Assembly (NCBI GenBank): GCA_012963895.1
Contig: DTUW01000135.1
Span: 1-17,498 of the forward strand
Length of the DNA stretch: 17,498 nucleotides
Source of the DNA: Campylobacterales bacterium
GTDB taxonomy: Bacteria > Campylobacterota > Campylobacteria > Campylobacterales > Thiovulaceae
Reading direction: 5' to 3'
This document shows positions 6,678-13,756 of the stretch, piece by piece. Numbering within the stretch: position 1 is the first letter of the stretch; each line of letters starts with the position of its first letter. A program made the translations under genes and the position numbers. The notes below the pieces were generated by a model, which saw nothing but the letters and a program-made list of their open reading frames with translations, had not been told where the DNA came from and searched no databases.

Positions 6678-7358
6678 ATGGCAGTAGAAAATAGTCTAGT
6701 TACAAGTGCATTTAGTAAATATGGAACTACCGGAAAAAATATAGGAGAAGATAAATCTATCTTAGATAAAGATGACTTTTTAAAACTTTTACTAACAGAG
6801 TTGCAGAACCAAGACCCAACCAATCCACAAGATACAGATAAGATATTGCAACAGACATCTCAATTAGCAACCTTAGAGGCTTCTCAAAATACCAATGAGG
6901 CTCTATCTAAACTCTCTTCATCTATTCAGAATAGCGCCCAATTTGCCACTATCTCATCAATTGGAAAGATGGCAAATACAGGAGTAGATGGAATAAATTT
7001 AGAAGAGGGGAAATCTGTTCAGTTTGATGTCTATTTCCCTGAATCTATTCAAAGTGGAACTATTGAGATAGTGAATTCACAAGGGATAACTGTTGATAAG
7101 ATAGATGTAGATGCTCAATCGAAAGGGGTAGTATCCTTCGACTGGGACGGAGTAGATGATTCGGGTAATCCATATCCTGAGGGGAAATATACCCTAAACA
7201 TAGCTTACACCTCATCGAGTGGAGAGAATAGGAGTGCAAAATTTGGAGTATATCCAGTAGAAGCTGTAAGGTTTGACAATGGAGAAGCTCAATTCAAATT
7301 AGGCTCTCAATATGTTCCATTGAATCAGATAAAAGAGATATATGATCCGGAGGTGTAA
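6678..7358 (+). CDS. flgD: Flagellar hook assembly scaffold protein FlgD
   Basis: FlgD caps the growing hook and directs polymerisation of FlgE; it is lost when the hook is complete. The 226-residue protein has the conserved N-terminal signature DDFLKLLLTELQNQDPTNP at residues 32-50 and a Gln/Thr-rich helical stretch after it. The C-terminal part is a tudor/Ig-like domain (about 100-215) with SFDWDGVDDSGNPYPEGKY, typical of FlgD. The SD sequence AAGGAG (6667-6672) is five bases before the ATG. flgE starts two bases after its stop, and the strongest SD in the window, GGAGGT (7349-7354), is embedded in the last codons of flgD to serve flgE. Confidence 0.95.
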   Translation: MAVENSLVTSAFSKYGTTGKNIGEDKSILDKDDFLKLLLTELQNQDPTNPQDTDKILQQTSQLATLEASQNTNEALSKLSSSIQNSAQFATISSIGKMANTGVDGINLEEGKSVQFDVYFPESIQSGTIEIVNSQGITVDKIDVDAQSKGVVSFDWDGVDDSGNPYPEGKYTLNIAYTSSSGENRSAKFGVYPVEAVRFDNGEAQFKLGSQYVPLNQIKEIYDPEV

Positions 7359-7360
7359 AG

Positions 7361-8644
7361 ATGACTTATGGATTTTATACATCTCTTTCAGGATTGAAGA
7401 CCTATCAAGCTGGGTTAAATGTTTGGGCTCATAACTTATCTAATGCAAACCTAGCAGGATACAAAGCGAAACGACCAGAATTTGCCAACCTATTTACAGA
7501 GTCTCTAAACAATGCTCCATCTCTTGGAGTGGTAAGCAGTCAAAAGGGATTTGGGTCTAAATTGAATGTAGCCCCTATCACCAAAGACCAAGGCTCACTA
7601 ACTACCACTGAATACACTTTCGATTTAGCCCTTGAAGGAAATGGTTGGTTTGGAGTTCTCAATGAAGAAGGTAAAGTTGTATATACCAGAAACGGTAGTT
7701 TTAATTTTGATAGAGATAGGTATCTAGTAGATAAACGGGGGGCATATGTAACTGGAAAGATGGCAGGAAATATTATTATTAACCAAGATGCTACCCACAA
7801 TGTCCTAACGGGTATTGTCAAAGATTTGGATCCGGGAGACCCAACAAGCCAAACAAAAATCCAACTCCCAAACATGCTCACCTATCCTAAACAGGTTACA
7901 GATAAGGTATCTGTATCTGGAAATCTCGGTATAGAAGATACAGAAAGGAGTTTCTCCACCAAATTGGTTGGGGTCGGGGACAAAATGAATGTTCTAAAAG
8001 TGAAGATGACCAAGAGCGAAAACCAACCAGCAGAAGGTAGCCAGTGGAATGTGGAGGCAGTAATTACAGATGAAGCTGGTAATGTTACTTTTGATAAGAA
8101 GAGTGGAACTCTAACTTTTGATGGTTCGGGACGACTTATAGAATCTACCCTACCTCAACTCTCCAACGATGGATTGCCTATTGATGTAGATTTTGGGAAA
8201 GGGAGTGCAGGGCTTCAAGCTAATGATAGTGCCACCCCATCTATATCAGCATCTCGAAATGGTATCCCTGAGGGGCAACTCTCACACTATGCAGTAGCAA
8301 AAGATGGAAATGTAATAGCCTTCTTTGACAATGGATATAAAACGGTTGTAGCAAAAATAGCGGTATATCATTTTAGAAATGAGCAGGGATTACAAGATAT
8401 AGGAGGTAGCTACTACGAAGCTAATGACCTAAGTGGAGAGCCTCTATTCTATCGAGATAAAGCCACTGGAAAAATTATCACAACTGAGGGGCTGGTATAT
8501 GACCACCACTTAGAAGAGGCTAATATGAATAATGCAGAAGCCCTTTCCAATCTGATGATTATCCAAAGAGCTTTTGATGCAGGAGCGAGGGCATTAAAAG
8601 CGAGTGATGACATGATAAAACAGGCTCTCCATATGGATGCCTAA
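7361..8644 (+). CDS. flgE: Flagellar hook protein FlgE
   Basis: FlgE polymerises into the hook, the universal joint between the rod and the filament. The 427-residue protein has the N-terminal rod/hook signature in divergent form (SLSGLKTYQAGLNVWAHNLS, then NANLAGYKAKRPEF), a central D1/D2 region with EGNGWFGVLNEEGKVVYTRNGSF at about 88-112, and the conserved C-terminal helix ending EALSNLMIIQRAFDAGARAL (about 394-413). The protein is close in size to enterobacterial FlgE and much shorter than the 700-plus-residue hook proteins of Campylobacter and Helicobacter. It may therefore be the minor FlgE paralogue, or this lineage may have a simpler hook. SD GGAGGT lies six bases before the ATG. The TAA stop shares one base with the ATG of cmoB. 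Confidence 0.93.
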   Translation: MTYGFYTSLSGLKTYQAGLNVWAHNLSNANLAGYKAKRPEFANLFTESLNNAPSLGVVSSQKGFGSKLNVAPITKDQGSLTTTEYTFDLALEGNGWFGVLNEEGKVVYTRNGSFNFDRDRYLVDKRGAYVTGKMAGNIIINQDATHNVLTGIVKDLDPGDPTSQTKIQLPNMLTYPKQVTDKVSVSGNLGIEDTERSFSTKLVGVGDKMNVLKVKMTKSENQPAEGSQWNVEAVITDEAGNVTFDKKSGTLTFDGSGRLIESTLPQLSNDGLPIDVDFGKGSAGLQANDSATPSISASRNGIPEGQLSHYAVAKDGNVIAFFDNGYKTVVAKIAVYHFRNEQGLQDIGGSYYEANDLSGEPLFYRDKATGKIITTEGLVYDHHLEEANMNNAEALSNLMIIQRAFDAGARALKASDDMIKQALHMDA

Positions 8645-9531
8645 TGGATATTGAAGCAGTTCGCAAAGAGCGACAAAAGTGGTTGGATTGGAAAAATATT
8701 AGACCCCTCAGAAAGATGTTGGAGGGGCTACCAAAAAGAGAGGGAAAACTCTATTTTCCAGAAAATGGAGCGGTTGGAATAGATATAGAGATAGATGATG
8801 AGGTGGTAGAAGTAGCAAAATCCCTTAAACCTTGGAGAAAAGGACCTTTTCAGATAGGAAATCTATTTATAGATAGCGAATGGAGAAGTCAAATCAAATA
8901 CTCCATTATTCAACCTCATCTAAATATAGAAAACCAGATAGTTGGAGATATAGGGTGTAATAATGGCTACTACATGTTTAGAATGTTGGAGGAGAGACCA
9001 AAAAAGATAGTAGGGTTCGACCCCTCCCCCCTATTTAGAACCCAATTCGACTTTATAGATAGTTTTATAGATAGCGGGATAGAGTATGAGCTACTCGGAG
9101 TAGAACATCTCCAATATTATGGAGTGGAATTCGATACCCTTTTAGCTCTCGGTATCCTTTACCATAGGAGCGACCCAATAGCCTCATTGAAATCTTTGAG
9201 GCAAGGGCTGAAAAAGGGTGGAACTCTGATTTTAGACACCTTCTATATTGAGGGAGATGAGGAATATTGTCTATTTCCAAAACATAGATATTCCAAAATT
9301 CCTAATATCTATTTCGTTCCTACAATTCCAGCACTGGAAAATTGGATAGAACGGGCTAAATTCTCCAATTTCGAGGTCATAGGTAAATATCCTACAACTA
9401 CACAAGAACAGAGAAAAACAGATTGGATAGATGGAGAGAGTTTGGACAACTTTTTAGACCCTCTCGATAGTTCCAAAACAGTAGAAGGGTATCCAGCACC
9501 AAAAAGGGTATATATAAAAGTTACTAAGTGA
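8644..9531 (+). CDS. cmoB: tRNA U34 carboxymethyltransferase CmoB
   Basis: CmoB uses carboxy-S-adenosylmethionine, made by CmoA, to convert 5-hydroxyuridine at tRNA position 34 into 5-carboxymethoxyuridine, which broadens wobble reading. The 295 residues include the family-specific LKPWRKGPFQ...IDSEWRS segment (61-82), the SAM-binding motif GDIGCNNGYYMFRM (101-114), FDPSPLFRTQFDF (125-137), LALGILYHRSDP, and the C-terminal KTDWIDGESL. It is slightly shorter than the E. coli enzyme. The ATG overlaps the flgE stop by one base (TAATG) and there is no strong SD, so translation is probably coupled to flgE. Its stop overlaps the comEC start (GTGA). Expression with hook genes is unusual for a tRNA-modification enzyme. 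Confidence 0.95.
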   Translation: MDIEAVRKERQKWLDWKNIRPLRKMLEGLPKREGKLYFPENGAVGIDIEIDDEVVEVAKSLKPWRKGPFQIGNLFIDSEWRSQIKYSIIQPHLNIENQIVGDIGCNNGYYMFRMLEERPKKIVGFDPSPLFRTQFDFIDSFIDSGIEYELLGVEHLQYYGVEFDTLLALGILYHRSDPIASLKSLRQGLKKGGTLILDTFYIEGDEEYCLFPKHRYSKIPNIYFVPTIPALENWIERAKFSNFEVIGKYPTTTQEQRKTDWIDGESLDNFLDPLDSSKTVEGYPAPKRVYIKVTK

Positions 9532-10748
9532 TTTTTAAAAAGAGACAAAATCACAACTTTGCTATCTCTCTTTTAGAGAATAAAAAAGAGTATTACATCT
9601 TTTTCCTAATAGCTCTACTTCTCTTCTCTATATCCCTTTTTCGGGAATATCTCAAATATAGAGACTTTACAAAATATAGGATAGATACTAAAACCCTATT
9701 TGTGGAACAGCAGTATCCAAAGAAAAACTATACCGTCCTAAAACTTCGCAATTTGGACGGTTTCCAATTCTACTCCACAACTAAGACCAAAATCAGAGAC
9801 CTATCGGGATACTATATAGATGCCACCCTAATATTTGGAAAAAATTTCTCATTTTGGGACTACCTTTCAGGGGGATATATCACTATCGGAAAAATATCCC
9901 TCCATTCGTTTGAGAAAGATAGACGATACAAGTTGAGAGATAGGATAGTATCCCTTCATAAAAACGATGAGGTTGGAGAACTCTATTCGGCTATCTTTTT
10001 AGCTACTCCAATAGATAGAGAGTTGAGGGGAAAACTTTCGAGATTGGGAATAAACCACCTTGCAGTGTTGAGCGGTTTCCATGTCTCCTTTTTGGTTCTA
10101 ATAGTAAGCGGATTGGGCTACCTCATCTACAACAAAATCCATCAGCAATTTTTTCCATATCGAAACCTTTGGAGAGATATTCTAATCTTTGATGTTGCTT
10201 TTCTTTTGATATATCTCATATTCTTAGAAGCCCCGCCATCTCTATTAAGGGCTGTGGTTATGTTTCTAATAGTCTCTTTTCTCTTTGATAGGAATTTGAT
10301 TCAGAATGGGTTTGAGATACTTCTAATCACTGCTGTATCTCTGATTGCACTTAGTCCAAAGCTTCTATTTTCAATCGGTTTCCTCTTCTCAATATCGGGG
10401 GTCTTCTATATTTTGCTATATCTGAAATATTTCCGTTTTGGAGCAGTAGGCGATATGGTATTGGTAAATATATGGGTATTTGTGGCAATGTTACCTATTG
10501 TCCATTCTATTTTTGGAGAGTTCAATACTCTCCAACTTCTCTCTCCAATTTGGACTATTCTATTTTCAATCTTCTATCCAGTGGCGATAGTAATTCACTT
10601 CACTCCATATCCAGACCTGTTGGATTTTGCAATTGAGTGGTTGCTAAATTTACCGAGTGGAGAGAGTTTCTATTTTGAAACACCACCAACTATTTTGGTG
10701 ATGTATATACTAATATCTCTATTTCTTGCAATAAGGAGAGACCCCTAA
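9528..10748 (+). CDS. comEC: ComEC/Rec2-type DNA-uptake channel protein, short form
   Basis: ComEC is the inner-membrane channel that passes single-stranded DNA into the cell during natural transformation. The 406-residue protein has an N-terminal membrane segment (about 22-38), an OB-like extracytoplasmic region (about 50-125), then the Competence domain with its hallmark LGINHLAVLSGFH (173-185) and a string of hydrophobic segments to the C-terminus. The C-terminal metallo-beta-lactamase-like domain of long ComEC proteins is absent, as in other short Campylobacterota members. The GTG start lies in a GTGA overlap with the cmoB stop. The stop codon sits inside a small hairpin (10742-10755), and the next gene is convergent. 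Function in competence is inferred from family membership. Confidence 0.85.
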   Translation: MIFKKRQNHNFAISLLENKKEYYIFFLIALLLFSISLFREYLKYRDFTKYRIDTKTLFVEQQYPKKNYTVLKLRNLDGFQFYSTTKTKIRDLSGYYIDATLIFGKNFSFWDYLSGGYITIGKISLHSFEKDRRYKLRDRIVSLHKNDEVGELYSAIFLATPIDRELRGKLSRLGINHLAVLSGFHVSFLVLIVSGLGYLIYNKIHQQFFPYRNLWRDILIFDVAFLLIYLIFLEAPPSLLRAVVMFLIVSFLFDRNLIQNGFEILLITAVSLIALSPKLLFSIGFLFSISGVFYILLYLKYFRFGAVGDMVLVNIWVFVAMLPIVHSIFGEFNTLQLLSPIWTILFSIFYPVAIVIHFTPYPDLLDFAIEWLLNLPSGESFYFETPPTILVMYILISLFLAIRRDP

Positions 10749-10755
10749 GAAGGGG
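10742..10755. terminator. Small hairpin between convergent comEC and rplT
   Basis: CCCCT (10742-10746), loop AAGA and AGGGG (10751-10755) form a 5-bp stem covering the comEC stop. It lies 19 bases beyond the rplT stop on the other strand. Neither side has a clear T-run, so a bidirectional terminator role is only possible. The rest of the gap is purine-rich on the + strand. Confidence 0.3.
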
Positions 10756-10773
10756 AGGAGGAGTAGAGGGAGA

Positions 10774-11127
10774 CTATATAGCTTCTTTGACCTTAGCTAC
10801 AAGAGAGTTGAAAGTCTCTATATCGTTCATAGCCATATCGGCTAATATCTTTCTATCAAGTTCGATACCTAACTTTTTAAGTCCATGCATGAATGTAGAG
10901 TAATTCATATCTTGCAATCTACAAGCTGCATTTATTCTAATTATCCAGAGTTTTCTAAATTCTCTCTTTTTAGCTCTTCTATCTCTATATGCATAGACTA
11001 AACTGTGTTCTAACTGCTCTTTTGCTTTTCTAAAATGTTTTCTTCTACCGCTATAAAATCCCTTAGCCTGTTTTAGGATTTTTTTATGTCTTCTTCTTCT
11101 AACGAAACCGGTTTTTACTCTTGCCAT
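10774..11127 (-). CDS. rplT: 50S ribosomal protein L20
   Basis: L20 binds 23S rRNA early in large-subunit assembly. The 117-residue length is standard. The conserved N-terminus MARVKTGFVRRRRHKKILK and the segments GFYSGRRKHFRKAKEQ and RKLWIIRINAACR are all present. The ATG has AAAGG (on the - strand) a few bases upstream. It follows rpmI by 20 bases in the usual L35-L20 pair. infC, often upstream of this pair in other bacteria, is not next to it here. Confidence 0.98.
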   Translation of the reverse strand: MARVKTGFVRRRRHKKILKQAKGFYSGRRKHFRKAKEQLEHSLVYAYRDRRAKKREFRKLWIIRINAACRLQDMNYSTFMHGLKKLGIELDRKILADMAMNDIETFNSLVAKVKEAI

Positions 11128-11147
11128 CTCTTACCTTTTCCTAGAAT

Positions 11148-11339
11148 TTATATACCTAACATAAGTTTCACAGATTTGACATCTGTTTTATCAACAACTT
11201 TTGGAGACCTTAATCCCCGTTTCTCTTTTGCAGAATACTTAGTTAGAATATGGCTTCTAAATGCTGAACCTCTTTTAATATTTCTCTTTTTCGCCTTAAA
11301 TCTCTTTGCAGCACCTCGATGGGTCTTCATTTTTGGCAT
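11148..11339 (-). CDS. rpmI: 50S ribosomal protein L35
   Basis: This small basic large-subunit protein has 63 residues. It begins MPKMKTHRGAAKRFK, the universal L35 N-terminus, so the ATG at 11339 is the start even though the frame is open 16 codons further upstream. AAGGGA lies about seven bases before it on the - strand. The start lies four bases after the mqnA stop, so L35 and L20 are probably transcribed together with menaquinone gene mqnA. Confidence 0.97.
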   Translation of the reverse strand: MPKMKTHRGAAKRFKAKKRNIKRGSAFRSHILTKYSAKEKRGLRSPKVVDKTDVKSVKLMLGI

Positions 11340-11343
11340 GTCT

Positions 11344-12012
11344 CTATCCCTTGAAATTTGAGAATTTTGAAGTTGGATTATATCCAAATCTATCGAGATA
11401 GAAAAATTTGTTTAGCCCCTTTCTGCTCCACCCATCGCACTGATAGGATATTTTTCTTAGGTATATATCTATTTCAGATATGGAAATTCCAATTTTTGCA
11501 GATACCTTTTTGGATATATAGTAAGGAATAGATATTTTTCGAGAGGAGAAACCTTTTTCCAATTTTCTAATATATCTCGGATATTTGTGGTGGCACAACC
11601 GAGCAAATACAAAAGGAAATCTATACCTCTCTTTCCAGACTTTCGCCAAGTCTATTCCACCACCTTTCTGAAAATAGAGCCTTAAAGCCCTATCTCCAAT
11701 TACAACTTCACCCCTGAGATTGAGAAGTTCAGCAAGTCTATTAGAGGTAGCAGAGGCACTATCTTTTTTCTCTTCACCTTCAAAGAGCAAAACAGATAGA
11801 ACCTCATCACGAGCTACTATACCAATATTCCCACATCTCCTATTTTTGGAGTGGATACTTGAAATAAAAGCGAAATCTACTTTTCTTTTTTGAAATTCTC
11901 TATTGATTTTGGAGGGAACTCCCTTTCTGAACTGGAATCCAATCCCACTTTTTTGGAGATAGAGATAGAAAGGGAGTAGATTGAGGTAGTCGATATATCC
12001 AACTATTGCCAA
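11344..12012 (-). CDS. mqnA: Chorismate dehydratase MqnA (futalosine menaquinone pathway)
   Basis: MqnA removes water from chorismate to give 3-[(1-carboxyvinyl)oxy]benzoate, the first step of futalosine-dependent menaquinone synthesis, the route used by Campylobacterota. The 222 residues show the family start (VGYIDYLNLLPFY), the PSKINREFQKRKVDFAFISS substrate-pocket region (about 33-52), a KKDSASATSNRL loop, GDRALRLYF, and the C-terminal DGWSRKGLNKF segment. The start is TTG at 12010-12012, one base after the TAA of the preceding gene; the N-terminal match to the family fits it. SD support is weak, so translation is probably coupled. The stop is four bases before rpmI. Confidence 0.88.
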   Translation of the reverse strand: MAIVGYIDYLNLLPFYLYLQKSGIGFQFRKGVPSKINREFQKRKVDFAFISSIHSKNRRCGNIGIVARDEVLSVLLFEGEEKKDSASATSNRLAELLNLRGEVVIGDRALRLYFQKGGGIDLAKVWKERYRFPFVFARLCHHKYPRYIRKLEKGFSSRKISIPYYISKKVSAKIGISISEIDIYLRKISYQCDGWSRKGLNKFFYLDRFGYNPTSKFSNFKG

Positions 12013-12013
12013 A

Positions 12014-12355
12014 TTAGTGGTTCAATCCTAAAATATAGTAAGCATTTTCATTCACTTTCTCAACCGCAATTTTATATCTTTCAGCCCAATGTTTTACAAT
12101 TTCATGGAACTCTTCGTTTTGAACTCTATTACCTGTATCGTGGTGTTTGATTTTTAGATAGTTTTTCTTATTAGAAAGAGCAACAAACCCATTTACTTTT
12201 GCTAATTCATGGTGGAGGTCAAAAATATGTTTTTCAATCGCTTCAAACTTATTGGTATTCTCTCTAATAGCTGAAACTTGATTCAATAAAGCATTATTTA
12301 CATTGCTATAACCAAGTTGTTTTAATATAGCTTCATTATCTAAATCCAATGTCAT
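12014..12355 (-). CDS. Conserved-looking small protein of unknown function upstream of mqnA
   Basis: The 113-residue protein is not recognised. It is soluble-looking, predominantly helical, with no Cys, signal peptide or membrane segment. Charged helical stretches (about 26-60, containing FDLHHELAKVNG) are followed by a His/Lys-rich part and an aromatic C-terminus (AYYILGLNH). An AAAGGTG ribosome binding site (12361-12367, - strand) lies five bases before the ATG, and a perfect TATAAT sits about 30 bases upstream, so the gene is very likely real and first in the mqnA-rpmI-rplT unit. Confidence 0.7.
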   Translation of the reverse strand: MTLDLDNEAILKQLGYSNVNNALLNQVSAIRENTNKFEAIEKHIFDLHHELAKVNGFVALSNKKNYLKIKHHDTGNRVQNEEFHEIVKHWAERYKIAVEKVNENAYYILGLNH

Positions 12356-12383
12356 TAAAACACCTTTATATAAAATTTGAAAA

Positions 12384-12391
12384 ATTATACT
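12384..12391. promoter_or_regulatory. Overlapping divergent -10 elements
   Basis: On the - strand, TATAAT (12389-12384) is well placed for the small unknown gene starting at 12355. On the + strand, TATACT (12386-12391) is placed for the gene starting at 12414, whose AAAGG site is at 12402-12406. No clear -35 elements are seen, as is normal for Campylobacterota housekeeping promoters. The two hexamers overlap by four bases, so the two polymerases may compete. Confidence 0.55.
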
Positions 12392-12413
12392 AAAAATATA
12401 GAAAGGTTCTACT

Positions 12414-13148
12414 ATGGAGATACAACCTATCCAGACAGCCGACGGCTCTTGGACTCTCTACTCCGAAAAGTTCCAAGAACACTACCACTCCACCAAAGAT
12501 GGAGCATTCAATGAGGCTCTATATAAACATGTCTTTCCAGCTCTCTCTCTGATGAAAAAGAGAGATTTGCTGATTTTCGATTCCAATTTTGGATTGGGCT
12601 TCAACTCTCTAACTACTATCTCTACTATTTTGAGTAGTTCTAGAAGGGCAGTAATTCACTCTACCGAGATAGATAGGGAATTGGTTCAATCTCTGAAAGA
12701 GTTTCCATATCCTCCATTCTTTGAGCCTCTAAAAGATATTATCAAGTCTCTATCAGAAAAGGGGGAATATATATCAAACAATGTAGAGGTCTATATCCAT
12801 TTTCAAGATACTAGGGAGTTTCTGCAAAGTTGGCAAGGAGAAAAGTTCGATATTATCTACCAAGACCCATTTAGCCCTAAGGTAGCTCCTCAATTTTGGA
12901 GTGTTGAATATTTTGAGTTGATAAAAAATGTTTCTCACCCTGAAACGATTATTACCACCTATTCAACAGCTACCCCTGTCCGATTGGCACTCTATGAAAA
13001 TGGATTTAGAGTATATAGCCATACCTCTGAAAAGGTTCGAGAGGGAACTATTGCATCTATGAAGGAGTTAGCAAGTTTGGTTGAGATAGACATGGAACAT
13101 AAAAAGAGAGTAAGCTCAAAACAACCTATTTGGGATAGGGACTATTAG
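12414..13148 (+). CDS. MnmC-type tRNA U34 methyltransferase (stand-alone methyltransferase domain, MnmD-like)
   Basis: The methyltransferase domain of MnmC uses SAM to convert 5-aminomethyl-(2-thio)uridine at tRNA position 34 to the 5-methylaminomethyl form. The 244 residues show the family pattern: TADGSWTLYS (8-17), YHSTKDGAFNEAL (24-36), a Gly-rich SAM loop (DSNFGLGFNS, 56-65), acidic EIDREL (85-90), the signature QDPFSPKVAPQFWSVEYF (150-167) and TTYSTATPVR (181-190). The FAD oxidoreductase half of bifunctional MnmC is missing, which is the usual stand-alone arrangement outside gamma-proteobacteria. The gene is transcribed from the divergent region at 12356-12413. Its last 23 bases overlap the 3' end of convergent hemD. 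Confidence 0.85.
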   Translation: MEIQPIQTADGSWTLYSEKFQEHYHSTKDGAFNEALYKHVFPALSLMKKRDLLIFDSNFGLGFNSLTTISTILSSSRRAVIHSTEIDRELVQSLKEFPYPPFFEPLKDIIKSLSEKGEYISNNVEVYIHFQDTREFLQSWQGEKFDIIYQDPFSPKVAPQFWSVEYFELIKNVSHPETIITTYSTATPVRLALYENGFRVYSHTSEKVREGTIASMKELASLVEIDMEHKKRVSSKQPIWDRDY

Positions 13149-13755
13149 CTAACTCTTTGGCTAGTTTGTAACAGCTATCCAAATCCCTTTTAGATGAGGT
13201 GAATGTTTGGAATTGGGCAGGAATGGTTTTGGCAGTGGTCTCTCCTATCGCTACAAATATTGTATTGTTGGGTATCTCTCTTTTTAAAAGACATTTCACA
13301 ACAGAGGGAGAGGAGGCTATAACGATGGAGTTTGGAGGGATAGGATAGCTATTTTTACATCTGGTTCTATATGTAATTACTTCTCTAACATTGGGTAGGG
13401 AGCCGAAATCTGAAATAACCTTTTCAGGACGAATATATAGAAATTTGTAATTTCCATATTTGGACTTTATCACATCTACCAAACCTGCTCCATACCCTTT
13501 CCCTATTTCCAATATTTTGCCCCCAAGCCTCTCCACCTCATCGCTACTCTTTTGACCTACAACAAGAGCGGGGATATTTTTCCATTGTGGAGATAGTCTA
13601 TCTATCGACCTTATTCCCTGTTTAGAAGTGAAAATAAGATAATCGATATTTGAGAAATCTATATCTATATCAAGATATTCTATTTCAATAGTTGGAATGT
13701 GGATAAGCCCCTCCCGATTGAGAGGGGTAGGAGAGAGGAGGAAGATTGGTTTCAA
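13126..13755 (-). CDS. hemD: Uroporphyrinogen-III synthase HemD
   Basis: HemD closes hydroxymethylbilane with inversion of ring D to give uroporphyrinogen III, the branch point to haem, sirohaem and corrinoids. The 209-residue protein is weakly conserved, as the family is. It has the two-domain pattern: DIDFSNIDYLIFTSKQGIRS (about 31-50), ALVVGQKSSDEVERLGGK, FLYIRPEKVISDF, VITYRTR, VIASSPSVVKCLL and VAIGETTAKTI. The start is a TTG at 13753-13755, one base after the yidC stop, and the match of the N-terminus to the family supports it. It is the last gene of the ftsX-envC-ribA-yidD-yidC-hemD unit. The N-terminal LSPTPLNREGLIHIP segment is encoded across a GC-rich hairpin (13708-13727). Confidence 0.88.
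   Translation of the reverse strand: MKPIFLLSPTPLNREGLIHIPTIEIEYLDIDIDFSNIDYLIFTSKQGIRSIDRLSPQWKNIPALVVGQKSSDEVERLGGKILEIGKGYGAGLVDVIKSKYGNYKFLYIRPEKVISDFGSLPNVREVITYRTRCKNSYPIPPNSIVIASSPSVVKCLLKREIPNNTIFVAIGETTAKTIPAQFQTFTSSKRDLDSCYKLAKELANSPYPK
13708..13727. repeat. GC-rich inverted repeat inside the hemD 5' coding region
   Basis: CCCCTC (13708-13713) and GAGGGG (13722-13727) form a 6-bp stem with an 8-base loop, followed on the + strand by a G/A-rich stretch to 13745. It looks like a short dispersed palindromic element rather than ordinary AT-rich coding sequence of this genome, and it is translated as part of HemD residues 10-16. Confidence 0.4.
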
Positions 13756-13756
13756 A

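Noticed and set aside
8704..8727. CCCCTC...GAGGGG inverted repeat in cmoB
   Set aside because: The loop is 12 bases and the encoded segment (RPLRKMLEGLP) looks like normal CmoB sequence, so chance is the better explanation.
11086..11361. Plus-strand open frame over rpmI and the start of rplT
   Set aside because: Both L20 and L35 on the other strand are unmistakable.
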